64,000 nucleotides of DNA. Origin: Schistosoma mansoni (taxonomy: Eukaryota; Platyhelminthes; Trematoda; Strigeidida; Schistosomatidae). The DNA lies in contig NC_031495.1 of the NCBI RefSeq assembly GCF_000237925.1, positions 49,517,925-49,581,924 of the forward strand, written 5' to 3'. The number at the start of each line of letters is the position of its first letter. The first letter of the stretch is position 1. Below, piece by piece: positions 34,650 to 46,483 of this stretch. The notes beneath the pieces are model-generated. The model did not search any database, had not been told where the DNA came from, and saw nothing but the letters and a program-made list of their open reading frames with translations. The position numbers and the translations under genes were made by a program.

Positions 34650-37600
34650 GTAAGCTTAAACTACTTCCCATAACCAGATAAATAAATAAAAAGTGTGTCA
34701 CATAAATGAATAATCCACTATCAAATTATAAAGTTGTTTTACATTATTCATTTATTCATAACTAGATTTTTTGCTTATCATTTAGTTTTCCTTCATTTTT
34801 TTGGGGGGAAAGATACATCATAACCTAACTGAAACCAATTGCCATTTGTTTTGTTCATTAGCTAAAATTATTTAACCAATATCATCATATTACTTTTATT
34901 TCTTTTTCATTTATCTATATTTTGTTTATATTGTATTAAGGTGTACTAGCTAGTGCTCTGTATTTGTTTTGCTTTTGAAAAATAGAAATCATTTAAATTG
35001 TTGTAAATGGTGAACTATACCACCGAGTCTAATGTCTAATGTGTGAATCACCTCAAAATCACGACGCATTTATCAGTATATGATTTGAAATTAGTGTTGT
35101 AATCAAAAATCTGTGTTAAGTTTAGTGTTTTCAGCACTAAATCCATATCGTGTCCCTAATATCTAACAACATAAGTCATTCATTTATTTTTCTGCCTCGT
35201 GATTGGTTAAATCGTTTAAGATCCCAAGATTGTTCCGCTATTTAGTTAAACTTTACCACTAACAGTTTTTTGTTTCATGCTTAGATAACCTCATTTTATC
35301 AGTACACCGGAATTGTCCGCTTTGGATTTGTTTAATATTACATGCGACAGGTTTTTCCCCCTCATTCTCACGGCTTAATATGCTATGCAGTTACTTTGAA
35401 GCTTGGTTTCCATTTGAATATTCGTTTTTCTTCAGATTTGAACTCGACAAATACATAAGTTCTAAATTGCTGATTCTAAACTAGAGGAATTTTTAGCGTT
35501 TTTCTTACATTCAAGTTGAGGAGTTTTCTTGATTGGAATACTAGTAACTAAGTAATACTTGAAAAAAAGTGAATAAGCTTAGTAGTTAGTTTGATTTCGT
35601 CTTTAGTTTATTCTCAGTGCTTGATTACATTGTACTTCATTGTTCAGATTGATGGATTTAAAAATTCATCAAGAAGTAGTTTATTGTTAACTCTATTTGC
35701 TGAGATTTATGGATTACATTTTTAAGTCTGTTGATTTTAAGAACAAAACTTTTGATTGTAGTAGATAAACAGTTTACATTATCTGTTCACATTATCATAC
35801 TAATTTTGTATGTTAATAGTTAAATTTCAATGGAGTGTAAATGATTGAAATTCGACACAAAATTGTTGTTAATTATTTTTCGTTAGCCTACTTGGATTCT
35901 TGTTTTAGGTATCCATTTATATCACCATTCGTAAATCACCAACAATAATGTTGCATCATTTTACCTAAAGATAATTATATCACGTTTTTTACTCACACCT
36001 TTATTGAAATATTCAGGTGTGACTGATGCTTTTCATGCGTACATCATAATAACTACACTGTTGACTCACTATGTGTGTTTAGGTCTTAAAGAAATACATA
36101 TTTACTTATTTCTTTGATCATTTATACAAATATGATTTGTTTTTTTTTCAAAAAAATTTCTGCTTAGAATTCGGCATTTCCTCTAGCTAGATACTATTTT
36201 TGGTGTCGATGCACAATAGGTAGCTAATGATTGCATTTTTTTAACCTAACTTTGGCTGCTGCGTAGTGGATTTATTTCTTTCCAAGTATAAAGTATTTCA
36301 TCATATGCTGTGCACTTATTTTTCGCTCAAATTTCTTCTGTTATTTTGTTTGTATGAATAAGCTACCATTTCAACTAATCACTTAGTTAGTAATGTTCAT
36401 AGCTGTTAAACGTATCTTGCAAAAAAATCATCTGCTGTGTTGTTGTACATCCGAAAATTTAAATTGCAGTGAATATCTTAAAAGGATGTTTAGGTTCTAT
36501 GTGAAAAATTGAGATAAAGCTTCATTATTTCCAAACGATTTGAAACGTTCACTGTGTCCGCCAAATGTCATCGTCTATTACTTTTAATTTTGTTTTGTTT
36601 ACTTGCAAAACCTGGTTCCGCTTTTTTTACACCGATAACATTTGAATCATCTTCAAATTAGAATCGCTAAAACCAACGTGTTCTACCTAAAAATAGACGA
36701 CTGTGTGTTATGGATGATTTTTTCGCACACGTTCAAGCGATTATTACTATTTAAACAAATGAATTAATTGCCTAGTTTCGCGAATTCTGTTCATTCAGTG
36801 AATCCCTACAAATAATTGGAAAATAGATGTTTGAAGATTAGAATGAAAGTAAATTGGGATTGAATGTTATTTTTTCAAAATGTTAGTTGAATCAACAAAA
36901 CATCAAGGAGAATATATAATAAAGCTCTTATTTATGAAGTTATTCAATTATCTGTCTCAAAAAAAGCAAAATGTTCATAATCGTCTTCATTTGATACTTA
37001 CCGTTAAAGGATTCATATTTGATGCAGTCAAAAATAGTATTCATCTACTTAATAAAATGATAATTCTTCTGTAGTTAAAAGCATGAGTCAATTGAAGCTA
37101 GACCACCATGGAAAACCTGCAAGCACTGGACGGCCGTTTCGTCATATTGTGGGACTCCTCAACAGTGCGCATCCACAACCTTACCTCATGAGATTCGAAC
37201 CCAGGACGTACCAGTGTCGCGCCAGAGCGCTTAACCACTAGACCGCTGAGCCGGCATCCGATGGTGTTTATGTCCAACTCCAACCAATCCACGAAGTTGA
37301 GCAACCGTTCACCGATTGTCTTCAGTGAGTTGATATCTCACAACATACGTGGTTTGAACTTCACTGGTCACTGCTTCTCACTAGAACTCCTGGAATCACC
37401 TCTCGAAGTCAGTCACTAGTGAGCATATTATTATTATTATTATCAGAAAGGGTTTTGTGGAGATTTAGTATTTTCATAGTTGAGTCGCACAATATGACGA
37501 AACGACCGTTCAGTGCTTCGAGGTTTTCCCTGGTGGTCTAGGTTCAATTGACTCACGCTGTCAACTATGAGAATACTAAATTTCCACAAAAACCCCTTCT

Positions 37601-37678
37601 GATAATAATTTTTTCATAGTTAACTCTTTCTATAATTTTAATTATTTCGATCATTATTATTTATACTGATTTTTCTAG
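34650..37678 (+). other. 3.0 kb intron of cassette 2 with SINE insertions
   Basis: Between micro-exon 2a and exon 2b. Most introns at this position are 40-100 nt. It carries the SINE pair at 37.09-37.62 kb; the rest shows no exon or gene. Confidence 0.5.
37088..37620 (-). repeat. tRNA/hammerhead SINE: minus unit followed by an inverted partial unit
   Basis: Minus unit 37088-37440. Its reverse complement has the A box region 'GGCTCAGCGGTCTAGTGGTT', the B box 'GGGTTCGAAT' and a hammerhead-like 'TTGAGGAGTCCCAC...GACGAAACGGCCGTC', then 'GGTGGTCTAGCTTCAATTGA'. At 37480-37570 the tail recurs in plus orientation. 37436-37485 and 37565-37612 are about 45 bp inverted repeats ('agggttttgtggagattta' and its complement) that bracket the partial unit. 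Confidence 0.7.
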
Positions 37679-37811
37679 TGAAAATGAAAAATTATGGACG
37701 TCAGATTATTCATTTCATACTCAAAATGAATTGTTATCCTCAAAATCTTTATGGAAAACAATTACTCTATCATTGATTGATTCAAATGAACAAATTATAA
37801 CTGATTATAAG
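37679..37811 (+). CDS. Array B cassette 2, exon 2b: MAM-like C-half
   Basis: 133 nt, phase 2 to 0, acceptor 'tttttctag', donor gtcaat. It completes the Cys codon with T and encodes 'ENEKLWTSDYSFHTQ', 'LWKTITLSLI' and 'ITDYK'. It shares the ENE.LW start with cassette 13. Confidence 0.85.
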
Positions 37812-39425
37812 GTCAATATTTAATTTATTTAATATTTTAAAAAAAATTTAAACTGTATGATTTTATTTAATCATTTTTTGATTGGTTAATTATTCTCCGT
37901 GTTTTTTTCTTCTTTTGTATGAAATTCATGCCTAGTTCATGATATAACGGTAATGTAAATGTAATTAATAAATTTAAGGATAGTATTTAATCTCCGCTTA
38001 GTACACCCAAGTTTTTATTGTTTTTTTTCAGTTTTTTAGGTCAAAATTTTTGTTTACTTTAGTTCAACTTAACTTTGTGAAATAAACTATCATGTTAATA
38101 AGTATACTTCTATTGATGTAACTCATAATGTCATTGAATAAGAAAAAGAGAATTCAGTGAAGAAAATTTTCTTTTCTATGAAATCATTTACATAAGCTGT
38201 ACATCCTATAGACATATATTTTCCATATAACTATATATACGAATGTACAGTTTAAGTAAATGATTTCGTCGAAAAGAAAATTTTCTTCGCTGAATTCTCT
38301 TTTTCTCGTATTGATGCATTTCTCTTTCAAGCTGAAACTTTAAATGAATTAAATAATCTCATTCTTATAGGATAATTTAATTTTGAATGGACTTTTTTAC
38401 GAATCTTTTATATTCTCTAAATACTGGGATAGTAATATCATAGTTTTTTAAGTTCTCATTATAGTAAGTGATCTTTGTATTTCTCATTATAATTTACTAG
38501 TGTTTTATACTATATCGTAATTTGTTTTACTCTTTGTACTGTACTAACAAAACTAGTGTTATTACCTTCAAATTGTATTTTAGTCCAAAAATATTTTGTG
38601 TTAAATGCTGTTGGTTTATGTGGTTTAGCTTTTTGTTGTTGTTGTTTAGATGTCGTTCTTAGAGGTTAATTGTTTGAGAAGTTTATTTTCATTTTACCCT
38701 TAAATTTCCCATACTAAGTTAATAAACTGAGTTCGTATAATTAATCTTGGTAGTAGTTGAATGTTAAATTTCTGTGTTTTAAAGTGAATCTCAGTTGAGT
38801 TATTTCTTTTTTGTGACTGTTTTTCATAAGCTTTTACAATTGATTAATCGTGCTTTATTGCAAATTTCATATTGTTTATATGGATTACTCATTTGACATG
38901 TAAGGTATCATTATAATTTTTTACGTGATTACAATAGTCGAACAATAGTATTACTACTTATGTTAATAATAATCGTAGTAATGGTAATAGTGATCTTAAT
39001 AATAATGGCAAACCAAATGAATTTCTTCACAAATACAATGGCTTACTAACTAACTAACTAGCTAACTTTTCACAGAACTTTGGAGTATGGTAGTAGGATT
39101 CTCTTTTCAAAAATTTTACCAAACTTTTAGTGATCATCGACCAATATTATAATAAATTCAATTGAAAATACATTAAACCTTCATTTTTTCTAGAACATAT
39201 TTACAATTATTTAACCATTATTCTAGTTTGGTTCATTTCTTGAGAATGCTGGGTTATACTTCAATGTATTGTAATTGAATTGAGTCGAGTTTGCGTGACT
39301 ATGAATACTACTTCTATTTTGTTAATTTTCTTTAGTGTTTTCCATCTTCAAAAATCCACTTCTTTTTAGGCGTATAATCGTTCTTCCAGTATATCATTCT
39401 TCTTAATTATGTTTTTTGATTTAAG
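37812..39425 (+). other. Intron between B cassettes 2 and 3
   Basis: Holds the large inverted repeat and otherwise AT-rich sequence with no exon-like motif. Confidence 0.5.
38141..38306. repeat. Long inverted repeat (two 51 bp arms), MITE-like or RNA hairpin
   Basis: 38141-38191 and 38256-38306 are reverse complements at about 48 of 51 positions. Pairing continues inward (ctgtacat / atgtacag), leaving a loop of about 40 nt. It sits in the intron between B cassettes 2 and 3. In RNA it would form a very stable hairpin. No ORF inside. Confidence 0.85.
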
Positions 39426-39588
39426 TGCTTGTACAAAGCATAGTACTTCACAAAATCGCCAAACTTCGGTTATCTGTCAGAATACGGAGTTATGGTCGTC
39501 AGGTTCTCTCAATGCTTTAACTAGTGAATGGTCTACAACCCGGATTGAAATACAAGATCCTACAGTATCTTCCGATTCAAGTTACAAG
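39426..39588 (+). CDS. Array B cassette 3 (fused single exon): MAM-like C-half
   Basis: 163 nt, phase 2 to 0, acceptor 'gatttaag', donor gtgtgt. It encodes 'ACTKHSTSQNRQTSVICQN', 'TELWSSGSL', 'EWSTTRIEIQ' and 'DSSYK'. The region equal to micro-exon plus exon in other cassettes is continuous here: the Cys that is split TG|Y elsewhere is an uninterrupted TGT. Close relative of cassette 4. Confidence 0.85.
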
Positions 39589-40074
39589 GTGTGTGTGTTT
39601 GTGAATTGTTCAGTAACTTATCATATAAATGGTTCTTGTCAGTTATTATAAAACATATCTTGTCAAATTATGAATCCGGTAATTTAAACGGTTTATATAA
39701 CTTTGAATAATAGACTAGTAAGGTTATACTTCTGTGTTCTTTTGTAAGCTTAGTGACTCAAAGAATTATTTACAGGTTTAAAAAAAGGGAAATTCATCCA
39801 TTCTCATTTTGTAACCGGCAATCGAACATATGTTGACTGTGAATCTGACTGATTTTATTTCATTAACTTTGGTGTGCTTCATGGATTTTCTTGAGTTTTT
39901 GGATATTCAGTAAATATTGGGATTGCTTTATTGATTGGTTGTATGTGTACATGATTGAGATCATACCTTTTCTTTTCTAAACTTTATTTATGACTACTTT
40001 TTACTTGAATACCTTTTATTCCTTATGGTTAATATAATAAATAAATATATATTTTACTGAATTAATTTTTTAAG

Positions 40075-40237
40075 TGCATGCATCAAGCATGGTAATACAC
40101 AAAATCGTCAAACTTCGGTAACATGTCAGAATACAGAATTATGGTCTTCAGAATCTTTGAGTAAAATTTTCGAACAGTGGTCAACAGCTAGAATTGATTT
40201 ACAAGAGGTTTCATCTACGCCTGATTCAAGTTACAAG
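40075..40237 (+). CDS. Array B cassette 4 (fused): MAM-like C-half
   Basis: 163 nt, phase 2 to 0, acceptor 'tttttaag', donor gtgtgt. It encodes 'ACIKHGNTQNRQTSVTCQN', 'TELWSSESL', 'QWSTARIDLQ' and 'DSSYK'. The same length and about the same sequence as cassette 3 indicate a recent tandem duplication. Confidence 0.85.
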
Positions 40238-40669
40238 GTGTGTATGTATGTGAGCATTTTTAATTAGCTTTGGTCAATAGTAAAGCCCATGTCTTTATTT
40301 TTAACATTATCTTCGTTGAAGTAAGGAAAAATTACTCCGTACTGGTGAGTACTAGTTCAGTAGTTATATTCCAATTTCAGGCAACCGAATTCACTAGTTA
40401 ATACAAGAAAATATAATAGCGATCGAATGACTATCTGGGAAAAGTTACATTTATTCATCCACTGATTACTTAATAACTGTTCTGATTGCTTGTGTTCTGT
40501 TAAAAGTTATGTTTGACATCTTTCCTGTGATTTATATTTGCTTGTTTCTCTATTCACAACTTTCTCTTTTACCATGCTTTTACTTCTTTTAAATTACGAT
40601 TTTTCTTCTAGACTCTTGAATTAATCTGTTAAAAAGTAACCTGTATTTATATTTTTCTCTTTTCTAAAG

Positions 40670-40859
40670 TTCCTGTGTTAAACAAAATACTTATGAACGT
40701 GGGGAATCTGCTGTTTTATGCAAAAATCATGATTTATGGTCATCAAATGAAGATGATAATGCGCGTATATATCGTTCAAATGTATGGTCTGTTGCTAAGA
40801 TTGATTTACATGAAAATCAACAACGTGATTCTATCATTTCAACAGATTCAAGTTATAAG
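40670..40859 (+). CDS. Array B cassette 5 (fused): MAM-like C-half
   Basis: 190 nt, the longest B cassette, phase 2 to 0, acceptor 'ttttctaaag', donor gtgtga. It encodes 'SCVKQNTYERGESAVLCKN', 'HDLWSSNEDD', 'VWSVAKIDLHE' and 'DSSYK'. Confidence 0.85.
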
Positions 40860-41707
40860 GTGTGAAGGTGTATTTGTGTGTGTGTGTGTGCGTAAGGTAT
40901 CTTATAACACATACTGATCGTTTCATTTCTATAGCTCCATTCTATTATAATAGAAGGGAGAATTAGCTCAATAACGGAGCCTACTTGTCTTTTAAGTTTC
41001 ACGTCATTTAAATATATTTTTTGTCTTAACTACCAAAGACATTCAACGTATTGATAATTCACGTAATAAAATATCCTCAGTATTATCTCACAGTATATAT
41101 CATTTGAATAAAAATTAATATTTTTTATTCTTATCTCTTGGGTCTGTTCATTTTTTGTCTCAATTTATTTTTTTACTTACGGAGAAGTATTTTAGAAAGT
41201 GTGATGTAATTTGTCTGCCTCGTTACTTACGCAATCTCTCGTTAATATTTATACTTGCAACATTTATTCATATTTGTAAGCACACTAACTATACATAAAC
41301 TGATGAAAGTTTAGTGTTCGTCATTTATTTAGAATCAGTGTTTTTAAATGAAGGATTTGGTTTTTCTCGGAAAAAAAGTTACGGTAACATGATATTTTAA
41401 ATTCCATAAAATAAAACCACAAATCTGTGAAGTCTAAAATTTTATACGTTACTCATACAAGTGTGATTTCTCACTGTTTGCCAGGTACATACCCATATTT
41501 TATGTTATCGCTTAGTTTTAATTATGATGTGTGGACAAAATGAGATTGTTTGTGAAAGTCATTTGAATGTATGTATTTGTATTTCTTCATTTGATTCTAT
41601 CAATTACTTAATTTATCCTTAATTTTCTTCGACTTATAAGCAGTATATGTATAATTTTGATAGCTTTTTGTTTTTAAACAAAAATAAATTTTTATTTACT
41701 TTACAAG

Positions 41708-41882
41708 ATCATGCATAAAGCATAGTACTCAAGAATTCGGTAAATCATCAGTCACATGCGAAAATGTTGATCTATGGTCATCAAAATATGCGTCGAACAA
41801 TGTTATATCGAATGATGTATTATGGTCTGTTGCGAAAATTGATTTATCCACTTCTTCCATATCATCTGACATAAGTTATAAA
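41708..41882 (+). CDS. Array B cassette 6 (fused): MAM-like C-half
   Basis: 175 nt, phase 2 to 0, acceptor 'actttacaag', donor gtgcgt. It encodes 'SCIKHSTQEFGKSSVTCEN', 'VDLWSSKYA', 'LWSVAKIDLS' and 'DISYK'. Last of the four consecutive fused cassettes. Confidence 0.85.
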
Positions 41883-41975
41883 GTGCGTACTAATCAACAT
41901 ATGTGTTATTTTGTTTAAATACATATTTCGTTATAATTGATTATAACGATAATAATAATAATAGAAGTAAGCAAA

Positions 41976-42140
41976 GATGGATAGTGGCTAGCAGTGGAAT
42001 CCAGGACACGCGTTTCGTCCCATTCGGGACTCGTCAGCTGCATGTACCTGCATCTCGGAGTTAATGTTCACTCTGGGACTCGAACCCAGTACTTTTCGCT
42101 TTAAACGCTATCGCGTTATCCACTCGGCCACTGAATCCTG
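41976..42140 (-). repeat. Sm-alpha type SINE with hammerhead ribozyme
   Basis: The reverse complement carries a tRNA-like A box (about 42130-42114, 'TGGCCGAGTGGATAACG') and B box (42087-42077, GGGTTCGAGTC), then a hammerhead: core CTGACGA, a perfect five-base-pair stem II (GTCCC GAAT GGGAC), GAAAC, and a GTC cleavage triplet followed by CTGGATTCCACTG. This matches the schistosome Sm-alpha satellite/SINE family, which is known to encode active hammerheads. It lies antisense to the host gene. Confidence 0.85.
41996..42052 (-). ncRNA. Hammerhead ribozyme in the Sm-alpha SINE
   Basis: Self-cleaving core within 41976-42140, with CTGACGA, stem II GTCCC/GGGAC and GAAAC intact. Stem I can form between GCAG and CTGG. 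The cleavage side reads GCGTGTC, two bases longer than the GCGTC I recall, so activity may be altered. Confidence 0.7.
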
Positions 42141-42178
42141 ATAGCCACTTGCTTGTGCAATGGGTTGAAGATTAAATT

Positions 42179-42233
42179 CACTTAGTATTGTTTGTTTGAT
42201 GAATGGGAAGATTGAAACAAACAATACTAAGTG
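42179..42233. repeat. Perfect 19 bp hairpin next to the Sm-alpha copy
   Basis: 42179-42197 and 42215-42233 are exact reverse complements ('cacttagtattgtttgttt') with a 17 nt loop. It lies in the 2.2 kb intron between B cassettes 6 and 7, just outside the SINE. Confidence 0.85.
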
Positions 42234-42769
42234 GATAATAGAAGTGTTGGAATTAACGAGAATCGAGTTTTCGTCAAACATATATTTGTTGATAATTTCT
42301 CTAGTTCATGCACAATGTGGGACTATCGGTAAACTTTGTTTTTATTTCGTATTCTTTTAGTGTTGGGAATTTATTTCGTTTGTGACACTTGAAATGAATT
42401 TTATTTATAGAGATACTTCATAAACATTTTGTTTTGTCCAACTCCACTAATGTTTGTTTGCATGAATTCTTTTTTTACTTAAAAGAAGTACACTTAATAA
42501 ATAAAATTCTCACCAATTGTGTATAGTCAAATATCATAAACGAACGTTTCATAGTCAATATTCCAAATAGTTCTAAGATGTATCGGAATTGTGATTAAAA
42601 TATAAACTTGAAATTATTCAAGTAGTGTGAATAGCACTCTCTTATAAAGTAGTGCGATACAGATTATACATCCTCGTACATCTAGTTTCTAGGTTTCAAT
42701 GCATTTATTATTAGTAGTATTTTGAGTTGTTAACCTGTTTGATATATTTGTAAAATTAATTACACTTGG

Positions 42770-42770
42770 G

Positions 42771-42806
<36 letters not shown>
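42770..42806. repeat. (TA)n microsatellite
   Basis: About 18 TA units, in the intron between B cassettes 6 and 7. Confidence 0.9.
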
Positions 42807-42809
<3 letters not shown>

Positions 42810-43234
42810 TAAACATTTTTTATTACTATGTAGTTCATTGAGTTTACAAAACTTTGCTCATAGTTTTCACTATGTCTCATATAGTTCAGATAAAAATAAA
42901 TACTTAAACTATCATAGTTCACCACATAAATATGTATTAAGATATATATTCATATTATACTTCTTTTTATTGATTAACTTTGAGGTGAAACCATGATAAT
43001 TGTGCCTTTCTGTGAACAGTGATCATAATTTATTGTTAAATAGATTTGAATGAAAATTCAATTATAGTTATTGTGCTGTATCACTAAGGTAATTTTTTTG
43101 TGGTCATATTAATGTTTTGTGTGCCTTTTTTTAAAATAAATCTACTTTCACATTTATAAATACAATAAAATCATAAAACAATTTTTTACATTGGTTTAAA
43201 ATTGATTATTTTTATGAAATATTATTTCATATTT

Positions 43235-43625
43235 TATTATCACAAGGGGTTTTCTGTGGAGATTTTAATAATTTTATGGTTGAAATCATGAGTCCATTTA
43301 AGCTAGACCACCATGGAAAACCTGGAGTTCTAGTGAGAAGCAGTGACTAGTGGAGTTTAACCAAGTCTGTTGTGAGATAGGAACTCACTGAAGACAATGG
43401 TGGACGGTTGCTCGATTTCGTGGATTGGTTGAAGTTAGACATTAACACAGTTGGATGCCGGCTCAGTGGTCTAGAGGGTAAGCACTCGCGCACGAGTCTG
43501 ATAGGTTCTGGGTTCGAATTTGATGAGGTGGAGTCGTGAACGCGCACTGCTGAGGAGTCCCACAGCAGGATGAAACAGCCGTCAAGTGATTTCAGGTTTT
43601 CCATGGTGGTCTAGCTTCAATTTAC
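43235..43625 (+). repeat. tRNA/hammerhead SINE, inverted tail plus full plus-strand unit
   Basis: Starts with the inverted-repeat flank 'aggggttttctgtggagatt' and an inverted tail, then a complete plus unit. The unit has the A box 'GGCTCAGTGGTCTAGAGG', the B box 'GGGTTCGAATT', and 'CGCACTGCTGAGGAGTCCC' with 'GGATGAAACAGCCGTC'. CTGAGGA and GAAAC are kept, but stem II and stem I have mismatches. Ends 'GGTGGTCTAGCTTCAA'. Confidence 0.75.
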
Positions 43626-44116
43626 TTATTATTTTTACTATCATATATTATTGTGTTTAATAGATTCTTTATACTATTCAAAGTCTAGTCAATGGAATCT
43701 GTGTTAATATTGGTTGGTAATCACATTTTAATAATAACAATCTAATTTAAAAGGTGTCAAGTTTACCATACAATATATACATTTCTAAATCATCATTTTG
43801 TATAGTTATTGACTTCTAAGATGTTTTAATGAATGATAGTAGACAGTCATAAAACGTTTTACGAAATACAAGCTATTTATTACATATCGCATTCGTTCTG
43901 TTTGGGTTTTTTTCGAAAAAAACTTAAGATGGTTGGAGAGTGCATGTGTTATTCTTTTTTCTTCGATACCTCTTAAAGTCATCTTTTCTTTACTCCTTTT
44001 ATTTAAATTATATTCCCACTATTCACTTTCACTAATTTAGTGCATAACCTGTAGTAATAACGAATTTGTGAACATCAGTATTACATTTATAATATAAAAT
44101 TTTACCTAATTTATAG

Positions 44117-44161
44117 AGCATGTGATCGTGTAACATACCGTGGAGATCCAGCTGTAGTATG
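44117..44161 (+). CDS. Array B cassette 7, micro-exon 7a
   Basis: 45 nt, phase 2 to 2, acceptor 'aatttatag', donor gtaggt. Encodes 'ACDRVTYRGDPAVV' plus TG|. Confidence 0.8.
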
Positions 44162-44814
44162 GTAGGTGTTACCTATATTTGATTTTGCATGTGTTTCACA
44201 GTGCGTTAATTCATAGATTAAAAATTAGCTATCAGTCACGAGATTTTCAAAAGGATACTTATCTTTTAAAGTTCATGTTAGTGACTGTTTATAACATATT
44301 GAATAATTTTAGCATAGGTTCTGTATTGCAGATTATTGTAGTCCAGTTTAAAGGATTAAAGTATGCAGTTGTTAGTATAAGTTAGCACTAAACTCTTCAA
44401 ATTTTCAAGCAATTCATTCTTTGAAAGACATATAATTTCCATTGAGACATTAAAAACACAAAGTTCAGCGAAGTGATCTCTTTTTTCAACTAATCTATTA
44501 TACAATTGCACAGCTTGATAATAAATTTATTGAAAGGAGATTCCTTCGCTGAATTTGATGTTCTTAACATTAAATTCTTATCAATCTTTAACGGAGTTAT
44601 TCATATATGGAAATTTAGATTTCATTCTGTGGATTTGTTGATTAGATTGAGACTCAATCTTCCGATTTTTCTTTTTCATAAACATGCTTTGAGATCATTA
44701 TCGTGAAAATAAAACTGTTTGTTCACCAGTTTGGTCAAGGTAAATTCTCTTCTTCTGTTACTTTTGTATATTATATCAATATGTTGATTATTGTATTTTA
44801 TCTAAATTTTCCAG

Positions 44815-44950
44815 TGCCAATAAACCTATTTGGTCATCTGTGAACTCTAATAGTTTACCGGATTTCAATCAATCTATTTGGCAAATTGTTTTCATTCAAC
44901 TTGATCAACAAATAACCAATCAGTCTGAGTCAACACTGTCTGACTATAAG
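44815..44950 (+). CDS. Array B cassette 7, exon 7b: MAM-like C-half
   Basis: 136 nt, phase 2 to 0, acceptor 'attttccag', donor gttagc. T completes the Cys codon, then 'ANKPIWSSVNSN', 'IWQIVFIQLD' and 'LSDYK'. It lies 653 nt after micro-exon 7a. Confidence 0.85.
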
Positions 44951-46274
44951 GTTAGCTAAGAGAAGTCATACAACGAATTATTAATAACTGCTAATGTCTT
45001 TGTTAATCGAAAACTTAATTTTAGTTAGAACGAACGTTGTTGTGGACAGGGCCTACTATAATATATTCCTTATTTTAGGCTATCTGTATTACTTTGTCCC
45101 TAGTGTAGATATTTCATAAAAATAATTTCAGGAAATATAACAAAATAGTTTATCTGTAATTATATCGACTAAATCGTGTTTTAAAAACTGCTAAATCACA
45201 GGTTCGGACTCCGATTCATTTAGTTCTACTTCTGATCGATTTATTGGCACCACTAACTCTATTATTAAAATTTTTCACTCAGTCAATTCATGATTTAAAC
45301 GTTTGTTTGAATTCTAAGTAAGAATATTTATTGTTTATTTGAATAGAAATATAATATGTTGACGAAATTTTAATGCTAACGAAAATATGTATTTAGTGTT
45401 TATGAAATTATTCAACTTTGTGAATAAAATGCTACTATTCAGTTTATTAATTAGTTTTCATTGAAATGTGATTTATCAGCATGATGTCGATGATGATGCA
45501 TTGCCGTATGTTTGATACGTCACACACAACACTCCCTTACCTCTTCTCTTCATTTTTTAAAAAAATTTCTCACTTCTGGAATTCTTTTAGAACTGGTTTA
45601 TAGTTTAATGGTTATATTCCTATTTGTTAAACGAAACAGTTTTAGCTTATAATAAATTGGATTTGATTGGAATTTTATCACCTATTCAATGATAACTAGG
45701 ATTCTATAAAGTTTTCATAGTTTAGTTGAACTCAATGGTGAATATTTGTCAAGAGTTTCAAAGCTAGACTTCAACGTCATTATATTACTTTTTTATTATG
45801 TCATTAATTCCTACTGAAATTTACTCTTCAAACTTCATTGCTTTTTATCATGTTATAAATAACTAGATATAACTTAGCTGTTTAAACATTTGTCTTTAAA
45901 TTATTGGTTAACTAGTCCCAACAGTGCTATTTCTACTTTAATTAGCACAGATTGATTGTCAAATTACAATAATTAATTATCTTTCTCTATTTAAACAAAT
46001 TAAGAGTTTAATATATAAAATATTATTCTGACTGATGAATTGAGTCATTGTGTGTTTATAATTATCATTGGAATAAAACTGTTCAGTGTATGTTTGCTTG
46101 TTCACTGTATGAAATTCCTTTCTTCTCTTGTTACTTTCCTGTGCTTTCTTTAATACCCTACATCTTATAATCCATAACGGATTATTATATCACTAAATAC
46201 TGTTATAATTACTATTTGTAGTCATCATTTTTTTTTATCCTAATGGCTTTGTGTTACTGTTCAAAACGTCATAG
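44951..46274 (+). other. Intron between B cassettes 7 and 8
   Basis: 1.3 kb, AT-rich, no exon motif or identifiable repeat. Confidence 0.5.
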
Positions 46275-46483
46275 TTCTTGTGAAGAAATTCGTCGTGAGC
46301 AAACTGGAGCTTTGGGAGTATTTTGGTAATTTATTTGTGGAAAGTCTTTATAAAGTCGAATTTTTATTCTATAGTTCAAATGATCAACTTTGGCAGTCAC
46401 CTTCTCATCATGAACTCGATTCTGATTGGATGAATGTTAAGATAGATCTCGTTTCGAAATCATCTAAGCCTACCGACTTTAAG
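46275..46483 (+). CDS. Array B cassette 8 (micro-exon + exon): MAM-like C-half
   Basis: Micro-exon 46275-46325 (51 nt, acceptor 'cgtcatag', donor gtaatt) encodes 'SCEEIRREQTGALGVF' and TG|. A 49 nt intron follows. Exon 46375-46483 (109 nt, acceptor 'ttctatag', donor gtgatt) encodes 'SNDQLWQSPSHHE', 'DWMNVKIDLV' and 'PTDFK'. Phases 2-2 and 2-0. Confidence 0.85.

Noticed and set aside
42689-42996. ORFs across the (TA)n tract
   Set aside because: They are YIYIYI-type translations of a microsatellite.
43453-43530. tRNA gene
   Set aside because: A and B boxes are present but belong to a SINE head; no complete cloverleaf or acceptor stem, and a hammerhead tail follows.
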